From NCBI GenBank assembly GCA_919902505.1, contig CAKKRE010000022.1, positions 1 to 64,000 on the forward strand: a stretch of 64,000 nt of DNA. Direction: 5' to 3'. This document shows positions 27,992 to 37,326 of the stretch, piece by piece (position 1 is the stretch's first letter; every line of letters begins with the position of its first letter). Both the position numbers and the translations under genes were made by a program. Source of the stretch: Nitrospiraceae bacterium (GTDB taxonomy: Bacteria > Nitrospirota > Nitrospiria > Nitrospirales > Nitrospiraceae). Under the pieces are notes generated by a model. The model searched no databases and had not been told where the DNA came from. It saw nothing but the letters and a program-made list of their open reading frames with translations.

Positions 27992-29482
27992 ATGTTGAAT
28001 CGTATCTTCGGACTTGAAACGGAATATGGCCTCCTGGTGAATCAGGATCGGCCTGACCATTCCCCGTCCTGGGTGGCGCAGCGCATTCGCGACCACATTT
28101 TTCATGTCGAGCGGCGAGGAGTCCTCGATCTTCACCATCGTGGGCATGACGAGCCGCCGGGCAACGGGGGGTTTCTGACCAATGCGGGCCGTATCTACAT
28201 CGACATGGGGCATCTGGAATATGCCTCTCCGGAGTGCACGACCCTGGCGGATCTTGTGGCCTCGGATCGCGCCGGAGATCGGATCATTCAGAATGCGGTG
28301 ACCGCGCTGGGGCTGGAAGAGACGGTGTCGCTCATCAAGAACAATATCGATCACGAGACCGATGCGACGTTCGGCTCGCATGAGAACTATCTCGTCACGC
28401 GGCAATTCCCCTTTTCCCGGCGCGGCCTCGGTCCACTGGTGACGTTTTTGGTCACCCGTCAGGTGTTCACCGGGGCGGGGCGCATCGGATGCGCGAGCGA
28501 TCCCAACGAGTGGGTGCAAGTCGGGGGGCTCATCCTGCATCGGCCTGGGCTGCGGGATGCGCAGGATCGATCGATTGTGCCGTTCCAAATCTCTCAACGC
28601 GCCGACTACATCGTCAACGACTTTTTCGAGTGGGTGCAACACAACCGGGCGATCGTCAATACACGCGACGAGCCGCTGGCCGATCCGAACCAATACCGCC
28701 GGATTCATCTCCTGTGCGGGGATTCGAACATGGCCGAATTTGCCACGGCGCTCAAGATGGGGACCACCGGCCTGGTGCTGCAACTGATTGAGGCCGGACA
28801 GGCCCCGCGCGGCCTGGGGATCCAGGAGCCGGTCGAGGCGCTGCAGGATATTTCGCGCGACCCGGATCGCCGCTGGATCGTCCGATTGGAGTCGGGACAG
28901 TCGATGTCCGCCATCGATATTCAGGAACAGTTTCTGGCCGCGGCCCAGCGCCATTGCAAGGGTCAGGACGAGGAGACGGATTGGGTGCTGGAGCAGTGGG
29001 AGTCTGTGCTGACCGATTTGCGCGGCGGGTACGAGAAATTAGTCGGACGGATCGATTGGGCCTCGAAACTGTGGTTACTGGAGACCTATCGGGAGGCCGA
29101 GCAGTCTGCGTGGGACGATCCCATGTTGAAGAGCCTCGACCTCGAATATCACAATCTGCATCCCGAACGAGGGCTCTGCTACGGTCTCGAGGAGGAGGGG
29201 CGAGGGCCGCGTCTGACGACCGATAAGATCGTGCATTTGGCGCAGGACCATCCGCCTCGCAACACGCGGGCGTTCGGGCGGGGAGAGTTGGTCAGGCATC
29301 TGCTGGCCAGTGGAGCCACGGGAATCGTGTCGGATGCTCCGCTCGATTTCGAGGAACAGATGGCCTGCGAGTACATCATCAATTGGTCGAATTTCAAGCT
29401 GCGCGGAACGGCGCCGTTTTTCATGGCGGACCCGTTCAAAACCTACGTGCAGGATGTGCGTACCCACCTCGCCGCTCGATAG
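27992..29482 (+). CDS. pafA: Pup-ligase-like PafA
   Basis: MLNRIFGLETEYGLLVNQD..., GRIYIDMGHLEYASPECTTLADLVASDRAGDRII; paralogous to dop. Confidence 0.9.
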   Translation: MLNRIFGLETEYGLLVNQDRPDHSPSWVAQRIRDHIFHVERRGVLDLHHRGHDEPPGNGGFLTNAGRIYIDMGHLEYASPECTTLADLVASDRAGDRIIQNAVTALGLEETVSLIKNNIDHETDATFGSHENYLVTRQFPFSRRGLGPLVTFLVTRQVFTGAGRIGCASDPNEWVQVGGLILHRPGLRDAQDRSIVPFQISQRADYIVNDFFEWVQHNRAIVNTRDEPLADPNQYRRIHLLCGDSNMAEFATALKMGTTGLVLQLIEAGQAPRGLGIQEPVEALQDISRDPDRRWIVRLESGQSMSAIDIQEQFLAAAQRHCKGQDEETDWVLEQWESVLTDLRGGYEKLVGRIDWASKLWLLETYREAEQSAWDDPMLKSLDLEYHNLHPERGLCYGLEEEGRGPRLTTDKIVHLAQDHPPRNTRAFGRGELVRHLLASGATGIVSDAPLDFEEQMACEYIINWSNFKLRGTAPFFMADPFKTYVQDVRTHLAAR

Positions 29483-29490
29483 GCTCCCGC

Positions 29491-30411
29491 CTACCGCTTC
29501 AGTCCCATCCGTTCCAGCGCACCTTTCGACACATCGAACGCGAAGCGCAATTGGACTGCGTAATATTTTTGGACCAAGCCGGACTGGTCCAGTGGCCGGT
29601 CTTCTTCGCGGTAGAAAGCCAGTTCCGTATCCTTCCAGCGGACGGCGATGCCGACGATCCAATCGAGTTCAGAAGGGTTCAGGGTGTTGCTCGCTTCGCG
29701 GTCGGTGAAGAGATTCATGTCTCCGTACAGGACTACCTTGTTCTTGTAGACGTCCAGGTCGGCATGGGCGACGTACCGGAACAACGCGCGGCCCGTATTG
29801 TTGGGGCGGGCGAAGTATTGGCTGTTGTGGAAGAGCCATCCCGCGCCGGCATAGGCCGTGAGATTCTGGTTCGGGAAGGTGCGCCGCCACCAGGTGGAGT
29901 CCTGAATCGCTTGAAACCGGGCTGTCACGAGCGCATCGGCGTAGGCCTGTTTCAGGCCGCGACGGTCCAGCGGGGCATCTCGTTCGTACTGTAGCCGCCA
30001 ATTGAAGCGATCGAGCACGCCGGTGAAGGCAAAGGTGCCGTCCCATTCCGTCAACTTGATCCATCCGTCGGTGCGGTCCGAGAAAAAATTCTGATCGGTG
30101 TAAAACGTGAGGTACTGCTTATAGAGGTCCGTTTCCAAGTGCAGCATGTGGCGCATGCCGACGAGTCCGGTATTGTCAGGCCTGGCGGCGAACGTCGGAT
30201 TCTTTACAAAGGCACCGGTCAACAGATAGCCGCCGAAGAGCGTTTCCTCTTCCTCGCGCGCCTCGTGTTCCGGTTCATCCATCGAAGGGAGCGGGCGTCC
30301 GTACTTTTCCAGCCCGAGCGCCGATTCTGTCCAGGGCATAATTGCCGATAGCAAGCCCATGAAGAACAGCAGCCGGCGCGGGCTAAAGCTGCGGTGTCGC
30401 CGGGCCGTCAT
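29491..30411 (-). CDS. Predicted outer-membrane/exported protein of unknown function
   Basis: ORF with alternating aromatic beta-barrel-like segments (YLTFYTDQNFFSDRTDGWIKLTEWDGTFAFTGVLDRFNWRLQYERD); start MTARRHRSFSPRRLLFF at 30411. Confidence 0.6.
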   Translation of the reverse strand: MTARRHRSFSPRRLLFFMGLLSAIMPWTESALGLEKYGRPLPSMDEPEHEAREEEETLFGGYLLTGAFVKNPTFAARPDNTGLVGMRHMLHLETDLYKQYLTFYTDQNFFSDRTDGWIKLTEWDGTFAFTGVLDRFNWRLQYERDAPLDRRGLKQAYADALVTARFQAIQDSTWWRRTFPNQNLTAYAGAGWLFHNSQYFARPNNTGRALFRYVAHADLDVYKNKVVLYGDMNLFTDREASNTLNPSELDWIVGIAVRWKDTELAFYREEDRPLDQSGLVQKYYAVQLRFAFDVSKGALERMGLKR

Positions 30412-30806
30412 TCCGGGCAATTGGCGAAGATCTCTTCGCAGTCGTTTGAGGCATCGACCGAACTCGGTACGAAACGATACCGCACCTGGTCGACTCGTTG
30501 GTGTTGGATCACGACCGTTGCCCAGCAGCCGTGATGAACGGTAGGACGGCTGCTCTTCGAGGACACCATGGACTCTTCGAGCAGCGGCGCCTCCTGGTAA
30601 TACCGGAGGATGGTGACTACTCCCTCCTCTCGCTCCTGTAGCGGGGCTCCGGCACAGGCCAGCACCTGTGCCCTGCTTTTTCCTTGTAGCGCCTGCTGAT
30701 GAGGATAGCCCTCGGTGATAGGCGGGGTGCTGTGGCAACCGAGCATGATTCCGGCCAGGACGGGGATCAGCATGCCGCGGTGAACACGAATATGAGGTAG
30801 GCGCAT
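30408..30806 (-). CDS. Small lipoprotein
   Basis: Lipobox-like LAGIMLGC; ATGA overlap with downstream gene. Confidence 0.7.
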   Translation of the reverse strand: MRLPHIRVHRGMLIPVLAGIMLGCHSTPPITEGYPHQQALQGKSRAQVLACAGAPLQEREEGVVTILRYYQEAPLLEESMVSSKSSRPTVHHGCWATVVIQHQRVDQVRYRFVPSSVDASNDCEEIFANCPE

Positions 30807-31238
30807 CGTGAGTACTCAGGCTGACCTATCGGGGCCTGTGAGTAGCATACCTGCCTGCTCAAAGCAACCAACCCGGGCTGATTCTCCGATGCCTGCCTTG
30901 TCGTCGAACTAGCTTGCGCTGGGCCACGATGTCGGTCACTGAAGAGGGTCGGCTTCAACCGTCATCGGCGAGCCGGTGCCCCGTGGGGAGGGCAAATTCT
31001 GCCGCGTGAAATTCCTTAATGGCTCGGGCTGTGCTGCGGCGATGAGCGCCTCGCAGGGTGTGCGTCAGGCCTTCGCGCGAAGTGAGGAATCGGCGTCAGG
31101 ATCATGACAGTCGTCATCGTTCTGACTTGCTGGGGCTGCTTCCGCGTCGTGGCGACCCGGTCAACGGTGTCTTGCTGCCCTGTAGCTATCATCTAAGTTA
31201 ATTTTTGTAGGTAACTGCATTTTTTCCATGCGGATGAG

Positions 31239-31266
31239 TTGACAATTATGTCTAATTCCCTAGAAT
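31239..31266 (+). promoter_or_regulatory. Putative sigma70 promoter
   Basis: TTGACA-N16-TAGAAT, about 230 bp upstream of 31497. Confidence 0.5.
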
Positions 31267-31496
31267 AAGCTTCGAACATTGGGTTGTTATGACAGTCGCT
31301 GTGCGCCAACTCTGAGGCCGTGCGTGTCGTTAATCCTGCCCTTGTTAGATCAGCCGACCTCCTCCCGCAGATTTGGAATCGTTCGTGCGCTTGCAAGAGT
31401 CCAGCCTCGCCCGGAGCGAGCTCTGTGAGCGGGCCCACACGTTATTCAATTCGATGCTGTGCAAGACGCAGCACTCACTACGGCGGGAGGGAATGT

Positions 31497-34229
31497 ATGT
31501 CGAAGCACATCGCTGCGCGCAATGAGAGTGTGTCTGTGATCGGCCTGCTTGGCCAGGAGAGCAGCCGACCATCTTCGGTGCCGGACCGGAAGAAAACCAG
31601 CGATGCCTGGTCGCTCTCTGTTGCGGAGCGGCGGGCTTCCCGGCGCCTCGAGACTCGCATCTCGACCGTTCTTCACTTGCAGGATCATACGTGGAACGGT
31701 CGGACGAAAAGCCTCAGTTTAGGCGGGCTTTCGATGGAATTTGCCGAGGACATTCCTGCCATGCTGAACCAGCATATTCTGTTGAGTCTGACTCCCGGGG
31801 CCACGCGGCCCGAAAGTGCCGGAGTTGTGTGCGGGATTCGCGTTTCAGAAAGTGTCCTTGGTTCAGGTCAGACGAAACGAGGGGTGACACTCGCCGTTCA
31901 GTTTGTGCGGTTGAGCCCTGGCGATGAGCAGGTGATAGCCATGTGGATGAGCGAGGGCCGCGCACCGTCGAGCGGCCTGCAGCTTGTCGCCGCATTGGTC
32001 GCCCAAGAGAGTGAGGATGCCCTTATCGACCGCGAGTCCAGGCAGCCGGTTGTGGCTCAGGTCACGCATGCGCGTCTTGCTCGGGTGCCCGAGCGTCCAC
32101 GTCATGAGCGGAGGCGTCAACAGCGGATTACGGTTGGATTGAGCACCGAGGTGAGTCTCAGGCTGAGAGCCGGTGACCGAGTCTTGTCGGGAGCGTTGAC
32201 GACCGACTTGACGTCAAACGGGGCCTGTCTGTGCTTGTCGGCCGAAGAGGATTTGCTGGGTTCAGAATTGGAACTGAGATGGATGTCACCGACTGTCGCC
32301 CAGCGAGTGTCTTCTGTCTCCACGCCGTCTGCCGGCTGTTCCGTGGTGGGCGAAGTGGTATGGACAAGACCGGGAGAGGTCGGCGCTCCTTCCGGCTATC
32401 GGCAGGTTGGGGGGCGGACGGTGTTGGCGGGTGTGCGCTTTCTCCCGGTTGCAAAAGAGGTTGAGGACATCATTGAGCACCTGCTCGGGCAGCAGCAGAG
32501 CGAGGGCGTCGTCGACAGGGCGGAAGGGCCTTCCGTCATCAGTGAGTTCTCGGAGTGTGTCCGCCCGTCCGGTCACCGTATCGCGCTCTGTCACGATCGG
32601 CCTCGAACCGATCTGTCGGCCGACGCACCGATTGTGGTGTTGGCTCCCGGGTATGGGGAGAGCAAACGCGACTATGTGCCGCTGGCCTATTACCTCGCCG
32701 GCAATGGGTTTCATGTCGTGCGCTTCGACAATGTGAATCATGTCGGAGAGAGCGATGGGTTGGTCACACAGTTTCGCCTGGAGGATATGGAGACCGATCT
32801 AGAGACCGTGCTGGACTATGTGGCGGCTCGATGGCCGGGTCGATCCATCGGCCTTGTGGCGACCAGCCTGTCCGGTCGCGTCGCGCTCAAGGTCGCGGGG
32901 CGAGTCCCTCACCTGGGGCTGCTGGCGTTGATCAATGGAATCATGGATGTTCAGCATACGTTGCAGGCCGTCCATCAAGAGGATCTGATCGGCGAACATC
33001 TGGCCGGTGTGCGCAAAGGGGTGGTCAACATTCTCGGCCTGACCATCGATGCGGATCGTTGGCTGGAGCATGCTGTTCAGGGAGGCTATGCCGATCTGAG
33101 CACCACTCAGCAGGACGCCGAGCACCTCCATGCTCCCGTCGTGCTGTTTCATGCCGAGCAGGACGCGTGGGTCGATCCGGCCTCCATCGAGGCAGTCGGC
33201 GCGGCGATGGGTGCGAATCTCCGCCACTCCTATGTGGTGCCGGGCGCGTTGCATCGACTTCAAGAGAGCCCCCGGAAAGCCCGCACGGTCTATCGCCAAA
33301 TTGCTCTCTGCTGCCAGCAGGAGTTGTGGCCGACACGGTCGATGGCGCGGATGGTCGAACCGTCGCATCGGGAAATCGGCGTGCAGAACCGCGCAGAACG
33401 CGAACGTAGCAAGAAGCGTCGGCCGATGGGCAAGTCGGATCATGTGGCGTTCTGGCAGGAGTACTTACAGAATTTCCAGACGATCCCGAACGTGGCCGAT
33501 TTTTGGCGGCTTATGGATCATGTCTATCGCCTGATGGGCGATTGCCATCATGGGGAGCGGATTCTGGATGCCGGGTGCGGCAATGGTAACCTCGGGGTGT
33601 TCTTGCAGCTCAATCAGGCGTTTCGGCAGCGCTATGCCAGGCGCGGAGATTTTCGCTCGCCTGACTATGTCGGGGTGGATTTTGTCCCGACGGCTCTGGC
33701 GCAGGCCATGACCAACTTCGAGCAGGTGGGGGCGGCGCTACAAGGGCAGTTTTATGAGGGGCTGCGAGCCTATGTGCCGATGTCGATGCGGGTCTGCCGG
33801 GCCGACCTGGAGTCTCCGCTGCCGTTTCCCGATCATTCCTTCGACCGGGTCGTGTGCAATCTTGTGATCGGGTACGTGCGCGACCCGCTCTTCACCCTCC
33901 GGGAATATCTGCGCGTGTTGGCTCCCAATGGACGGTTGGTGATTTCCAACCTGAAGCCGTATGCCGATCTCTCGGCGATTTATCGCAGCTTCGTTGAGAC
34001 GGCTCAGACGCCGGATCAAATCGAAGAAGGGCGTCGCCTCCTGGACAATTCTGGTAGAATCAAAGAGCGGGAAGGCGAAGGCATTTTTCATTTCCATTAC
34101 CAGGCGGAACTGGAAAGTTTGTTGCGCGCCGCCGGCGTCACGCATCCGCGGGTCTATTCCACGTTCGGAAACCAAGCGCTCATTGCCGTGGCCGATAAGG
34201 GCCTGGCGAATCTCACAGTGGCGGTATGA
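31497..34229 (+). CDS. Fusion protein: PilZ-PilZ / LuxD-like alpha/beta hydrolase (acyltransferase) / SAM methyltransferase
   Basis: PilZ-like RRASRR..SLSLGG and RRRQQR..DLTSNG; hydrolase NGFHVVRFDNVNHVGESDG...GLVATSLSGRVAL...EQDAWVDP...LHRLQE; methyltransferase ILDAGCGNGNLGVFL. Confidence 0.88.
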   Translation: MSKHIAARNESVSVIGLLGQESSRPSSVPDRKKTSDAWSLSVAERRASRRLETRISTVLHLQDHTWNGRTKSLSLGGLSMEFAEDIPAMLNQHILLSLTPGATRPESAGVVCGIRVSESVLGSGQTKRGVTLAVQFVRLSPGDEQVIAMWMSEGRAPSSGLQLVAALVAQESEDALIDRESRQPVVAQVTHARLARVPERPRHERRRQQRITVGLSTEVSLRLRAGDRVLSGALTTDLTSNGACLCLSAEEDLLGSELELRWMSPTVAQRVSSVSTPSAGCSVVGEVVWTRPGEVGAPSGYRQVGGRTVLAGVRFLPVAKEVEDIIEHLLGQQQSEGVVDRAEGPSVISEFSECVRPSGHRIALCHDRPRTDLSADAPIVVLAPGYGESKRDYVPLAYYLAGNGFHVVRFDNVNHVGESDGLVTQFRLEDMETDLETVLDYVAARWPGRSIGLVATSLSGRVALKVAGRVPHLGLLALINGIMDVQHTLQAVHQEDLIGEHLAGVRKGVVNILGLTIDADRWLEHAVQGGYADLSTTQQDAEHLHAPVVLFHAEQDAWVDPASIEAVGAAMGANLRHSYVVPGALHRLQESPRKARTVYRQIALCCQQELWPTRSMARMVEPSHREIGVQNRAERERSKKRRPMGKSDHVAFWQEYLQNFQTIPNVADFWRLMDHVYRLMGDCHHGERILDAGCGNGNLGVFLQLNQAFRQRYARRGDFRSPDYVGVDFVPTALAQAMTNFEQVGAALQGQFYEGLRAYVPMSMRVCRADLESPLPFPDHSFDRVVCNLVIGYVRDPLFTLREYLRVLAPNGRLVISNLKPYADLSAIYRSFVETAQTPDQIEEGRRLLDNSGRIKEREGEGIFHFHYQAELESLLRAAGVTHPRVYSTFGNQALIAVADKGLANLTVAV

Positions 34230-34262
34230 TGACATGGCCTCGGCTCTACCAGAGTACCTGAG

Positions 34263-37200
34263 ATGAAAGTGCTCGCGTTCAGCGCGCTGGTGAATGCGTT
34301 GGCTGCGACAGGGCTCGGAATGTTCGTCTACTTCCGGGATCCTGCCGCTGCACGCAACCGGATCTACGGGCTGTACTGTCTGAGCATCGCCTTTTGGAGC
34401 GTCTTCTACTGCGGCTGGCAACTCACGGAATCCAAAGACCTCGCGCTGAGTCTGCTGCGCTTGGTGATGGCCGGCGCGTCCCTCATCCCGATTCTGTATT
34501 TTCACCACACTGTCACATTTCTTGACATTACGGCGCGCCACGCCAAAGCCCTGAAGATCGGCTATGGTCTGGCGGCACTGTTTCTGCTGGCCGATACGAC
34601 GCCCTGGTTCGTGGCAGGGGTGCACCCGGCGATGTCGTTCTCTTTTTGGCCGGTTCCCGGCCTCTTCTTCCATCCCTTCCTGCTGTATTTTCTCTGGTAT
34701 GTCGTCTACGCGACCTCGCTCGTCGGGGTCGCCCTTCGGGATGCGAATGGCATCCGGCGCCATCAATATGCGTACATGCTGGTCGCCAGCATCATCGGGT
34801 ATGCGGGCGGGGCTACGAATTTCCCTCTCTGGTATGGCGTGCCGCTGTTGCCCTACGGCACGGTGCTCATCACGATGTATACGGCTCTGATGGCCTACAC
34901 GATCGTTCGGTACCGCCTGATGAATATCAGTGTCGTACTGAACAAGGGGCTCGGCTATGCCATCGTGCTGGCGATTATTGTCGTGGCAACGTCCATCGGC
35001 GCGGTGCTCAGTAATCGCGCGACCGGGCATTCCACGCCACCGTTGTTGGCTGGAACGCTGTTCCTGATATGTGCGCTCTGGGTGCTCAGCAACAATCCCC
35101 GTTCCACGTCGAATACGATCTTCAGCGCCGTGTGCGGGGCTGCCTGCCTCTGGTTATTCGGCTGTTTCATGCTGTTCTCCGCGTCACGCGAGGATGAGGC
35201 GCTCTTTTGGGTGCAGGTGATTTACACCGGAGTGGTCTTTTTGCCCGCGCTGACCTATCACTTTGCGCAGAGTCTCTCCGGCGGGGCTGCGCATGATCGC
35301 CTGATTGTGTGGAACTATGCCGTCGGCGCGCTTTTTTGGAGCCTGTTGTTCACGCCGTATCTGGTAGATGGCCAGTATGTCTATTATTGGGGCCGATATC
35401 CTAAGGCTGGGGTGCTCCATCCCTGGCTGGTGGCATACGTGGTGGCGGGCGGGGGGGTGACGGTCTATCGGCTGTATCAGGGGTATCGGCTCCACCTCAG
35501 TTCATCCCCGCTGCTCGGCGCTCAGCTGAAATACACGGTTGTGGCCCTCGCGCTGGGATTCCTTGCCTCTCTCGATTTCCTCCAGAATTATGGCGTGGGA
35601 TTCTATCCGGTCGGGTACTTACTGGCCGGCCTCTCGGTCACCGTCGTCGCCTATGCCATCGCTCGATACGAGTTGATGGATGTGTCGTTCGTCCCGAGTC
35701 GGCCGAAGGTGATGTTGTCGATCAAGTTGATGGGCCTGATTCCGGCCTACATGATGATCTTGCTCGTCATCCGGATCTTTACCGGGACGTTCCATTATCT
35801 TCTGGCCGGGGTGCTGTTCGGTTTATTTGTGATCGTGTCGAGCGGCTTGGCGAACCTTCAGAAGGGGGTCGAGCGGGCGATCGGGCAGACGCTCTTTCGA
35901 GAGCGCTACGATGCCTACGATACGTTGGTGCAGTTTTCGAAGTCTCTTGTGGCGATCCTTGAACTGAAATCCCTCACAAAAGAAATTGTGCAAACGCTCG
36001 CGCGTGTGATGAACATTAAAACGGCCTCCGTCTATGTTCTCGATAAGGAACAAGGGATCTACAGCTTGACCGCTTCCTACGGGTTCGTGACGCGTGAGGC
36101 CGTCGTGCCTCCGATTAAGATGGAGGGAGAATTTCCCAAGACCTTGTTGCGAACAGAGACCGCCCTTGTCAGGGAGGAAATCGAATACGACAAGGCCGAT
36201 ACGGAACATCTGCGCTTGCTCGACACCTTGAAAGCGTTGGAGTCCGAGGTCTGTATTCAGCTGATCAGCAAGGACCGGCTGGTAGGGTTTTGTAACTTAG
36301 GACGCCGGGCCAATCATGGCATGTATTCGACCGAAGAGTTGGCCCTTCTCAAGACCCTCGCGCAGCATGCGGCGATCGCGATCGACAATGCGCTCTTGTA
36401 TGAGGACCTCCGTCGGTCCCAGTTGTTGATGCGCCGTACCGACCGGTTGCGATCGCTTGAAACCATGGCCGGTGGGTTTGCCCATGAGATTCGAAACCCG
36501 TTGACCTCCATCAAGACGTTCGTTCAGTTGGCCCCCGAACGCCGTGACGATGTGGAGTTTATGGAGCAGTTCAGCCAGGTCGTGTGTGAAGACGTTGAGC
36601 GGATCGAGCGGTTGGTGCATGAAATTCTCGATTACGCGCGCTATATGACGCCGAAGCTTACTCAGGAAAGCTTGAATGATGTGGTGTCTTCCTGCCTCTA
36701 CTTTATCGAGGTGAAGGCGAGCAGCAAGGCCATCACGATTCAGAAGGAACTGGCGAGCGATCTGCCCTACGTGAAACTGGATCGGCAGCAGATCAAGCAG
36801 GTCTTGTTGAACTTGTTTATCAACGCGATGGAAGCCATCGGCGGTGACCAGGGCGGCCGCCTTTCCGTTCGCACTCGCAAACTTGTCAAGCCGGTGAATG
36901 AGCCATGGGTTCAGATCGAAGTCGAGGATAGTGGGCCGGGAATCGACCCCCAGGATCTAGACCATATCTTCGATCCGTTCTATACCACCAAGCACGAGAG
37001 CGGGGAGCGTGAGGGAACGGGGCTCGGCTTGACCATTGCGCACCAGATCGTTCAGGAGCATGGGGGCTATGTGGAGGTAGCCAGTGAGGTGGGCCATGGT
37101 ACGAGATTCATGGTCAATCTTCCCGTGAATCCACCTATCGCGGAGTGGCAGGCTGCGCAGCCTGCCTTCGATGACGGAAGAACGCTGGCCGGAGCGTATC

Positions 37201-37277
37201 TCGCCAGACCTCACCTCGGGTTGGATGAACAGTTCGGGAAGCCACCGTCCCCCATCAAGGCCCGCACCGGAGGATGA
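34263..37277 (+). CDS. Histidine kinase with two N-terminal multi-TM modules, GAF, HisKA, HATPase
   Basis: AHEIRNPLTSIKTF H-box, NLFINAMEAI N-box, DSGPGID and GTGLGLTIAHQIV G-boxes; GAF at about 560-720 aa. Confidence 0.92.
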   Translation: MKVLAFSALVNALAATGLGMFVYFRDPAAARNRIYGLYCLSIAFWSVFYCGWQLTESKDLALSLLRLVMAGASLIPILYFHHTVTFLDITARHAKALKIGYGLAALFLLADTTPWFVAGVHPAMSFSFWPVPGLFFHPFLLYFLWYVVYATSLVGVALRDANGIRRHQYAYMLVASIIGYAGGATNFPLWYGVPLLPYGTVLITMYTALMAYTIVRYRLMNISVVLNKGLGYAIVLAIIVVATSIGAVLSNRATGHSTPPLLAGTLFLICALWVLSNNPRSTSNTIFSAVCGAACLWLFGCFMLFSASREDEALFWVQVIYTGVVFLPALTYHFAQSLSGGAAHDRLIVWNYAVGALFWSLLFTPYLVDGQYVYYWGRYPKAGVLHPWLVAYVVAGGGVTVYRLYQGYRLHLSSSPLLGAQLKYTVVALALGFLASLDFLQNYGVGFYPVGYLLAGLSVTVVAYAIARYELMDVSFVPSRPKVMLSIKLMGLIPAYMMILLVIRIFTGTFHYLLAGVLFGLFVIVSSGLANLQKGVERAIGQTLFRERYDAYDTLVQFSKSLVAILELKSLTKEIVQTLARVMNIKTASVYVLDKEQGIYSLTASYGFVTREAVVPPIKMEGEFPKTLLRTETALVREEIEYDKADTEHLRLLDTLKALESEVCIQLISKDRLVGFCNLGRRANHGMYSTEELALLKTLAQHAAIAIDNALLYEDLRRSQLLMRRTDRLRSLETMAGGFAHEIRNPLTSIKTFVQLAPERRDDVEFMEQFSQVVCEDVERIERLVHEILDYARYMTPKLTQESLNDVVSSCLYFIEVKASSKAITIQKELASDLPYVKLDRQQIKQVLLNLFINAMEAIGGDQGGRLSVRTRKLVKPVNEPWVQIEVEDSGPGIDPQDLDHIFDPFYTTKHESGEREGTGLGLTIAHQIVQEHGGYVEVASEVGHGTRFMVNLPVNPPIAEWQAAQPAFDDGRTLAGAYLARPHLGLDEQFGKPPSPIKARTGG

Positions 37278-37326
37278 GTGGTACGTGCGGGCGGAGGCCC
37301 ATCGTCCGCCTGCATTCTCTCTCGAG

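Noticed and set aside
30810-31190. Possible riboswitch or ncRNA in a large intergenic gap
   Set aside because: No recognisable riboswitch core motifs by eye; needs a covariance-model search before any claim.
32600-33300. Bioluminescence (lux) operon suggested by the LuxD-like domain
   Set aside because: No luxA, luxB, luxC or luxE genes in the window; only the acyltransferase-like fold is shared.
33738-35030. 430-aa reverse ORF
   Set aside because: Lies antisense to the methyltransferase domain and the kinase N-terminus; composition typical of shadow ORFs in GC-rich DNA.
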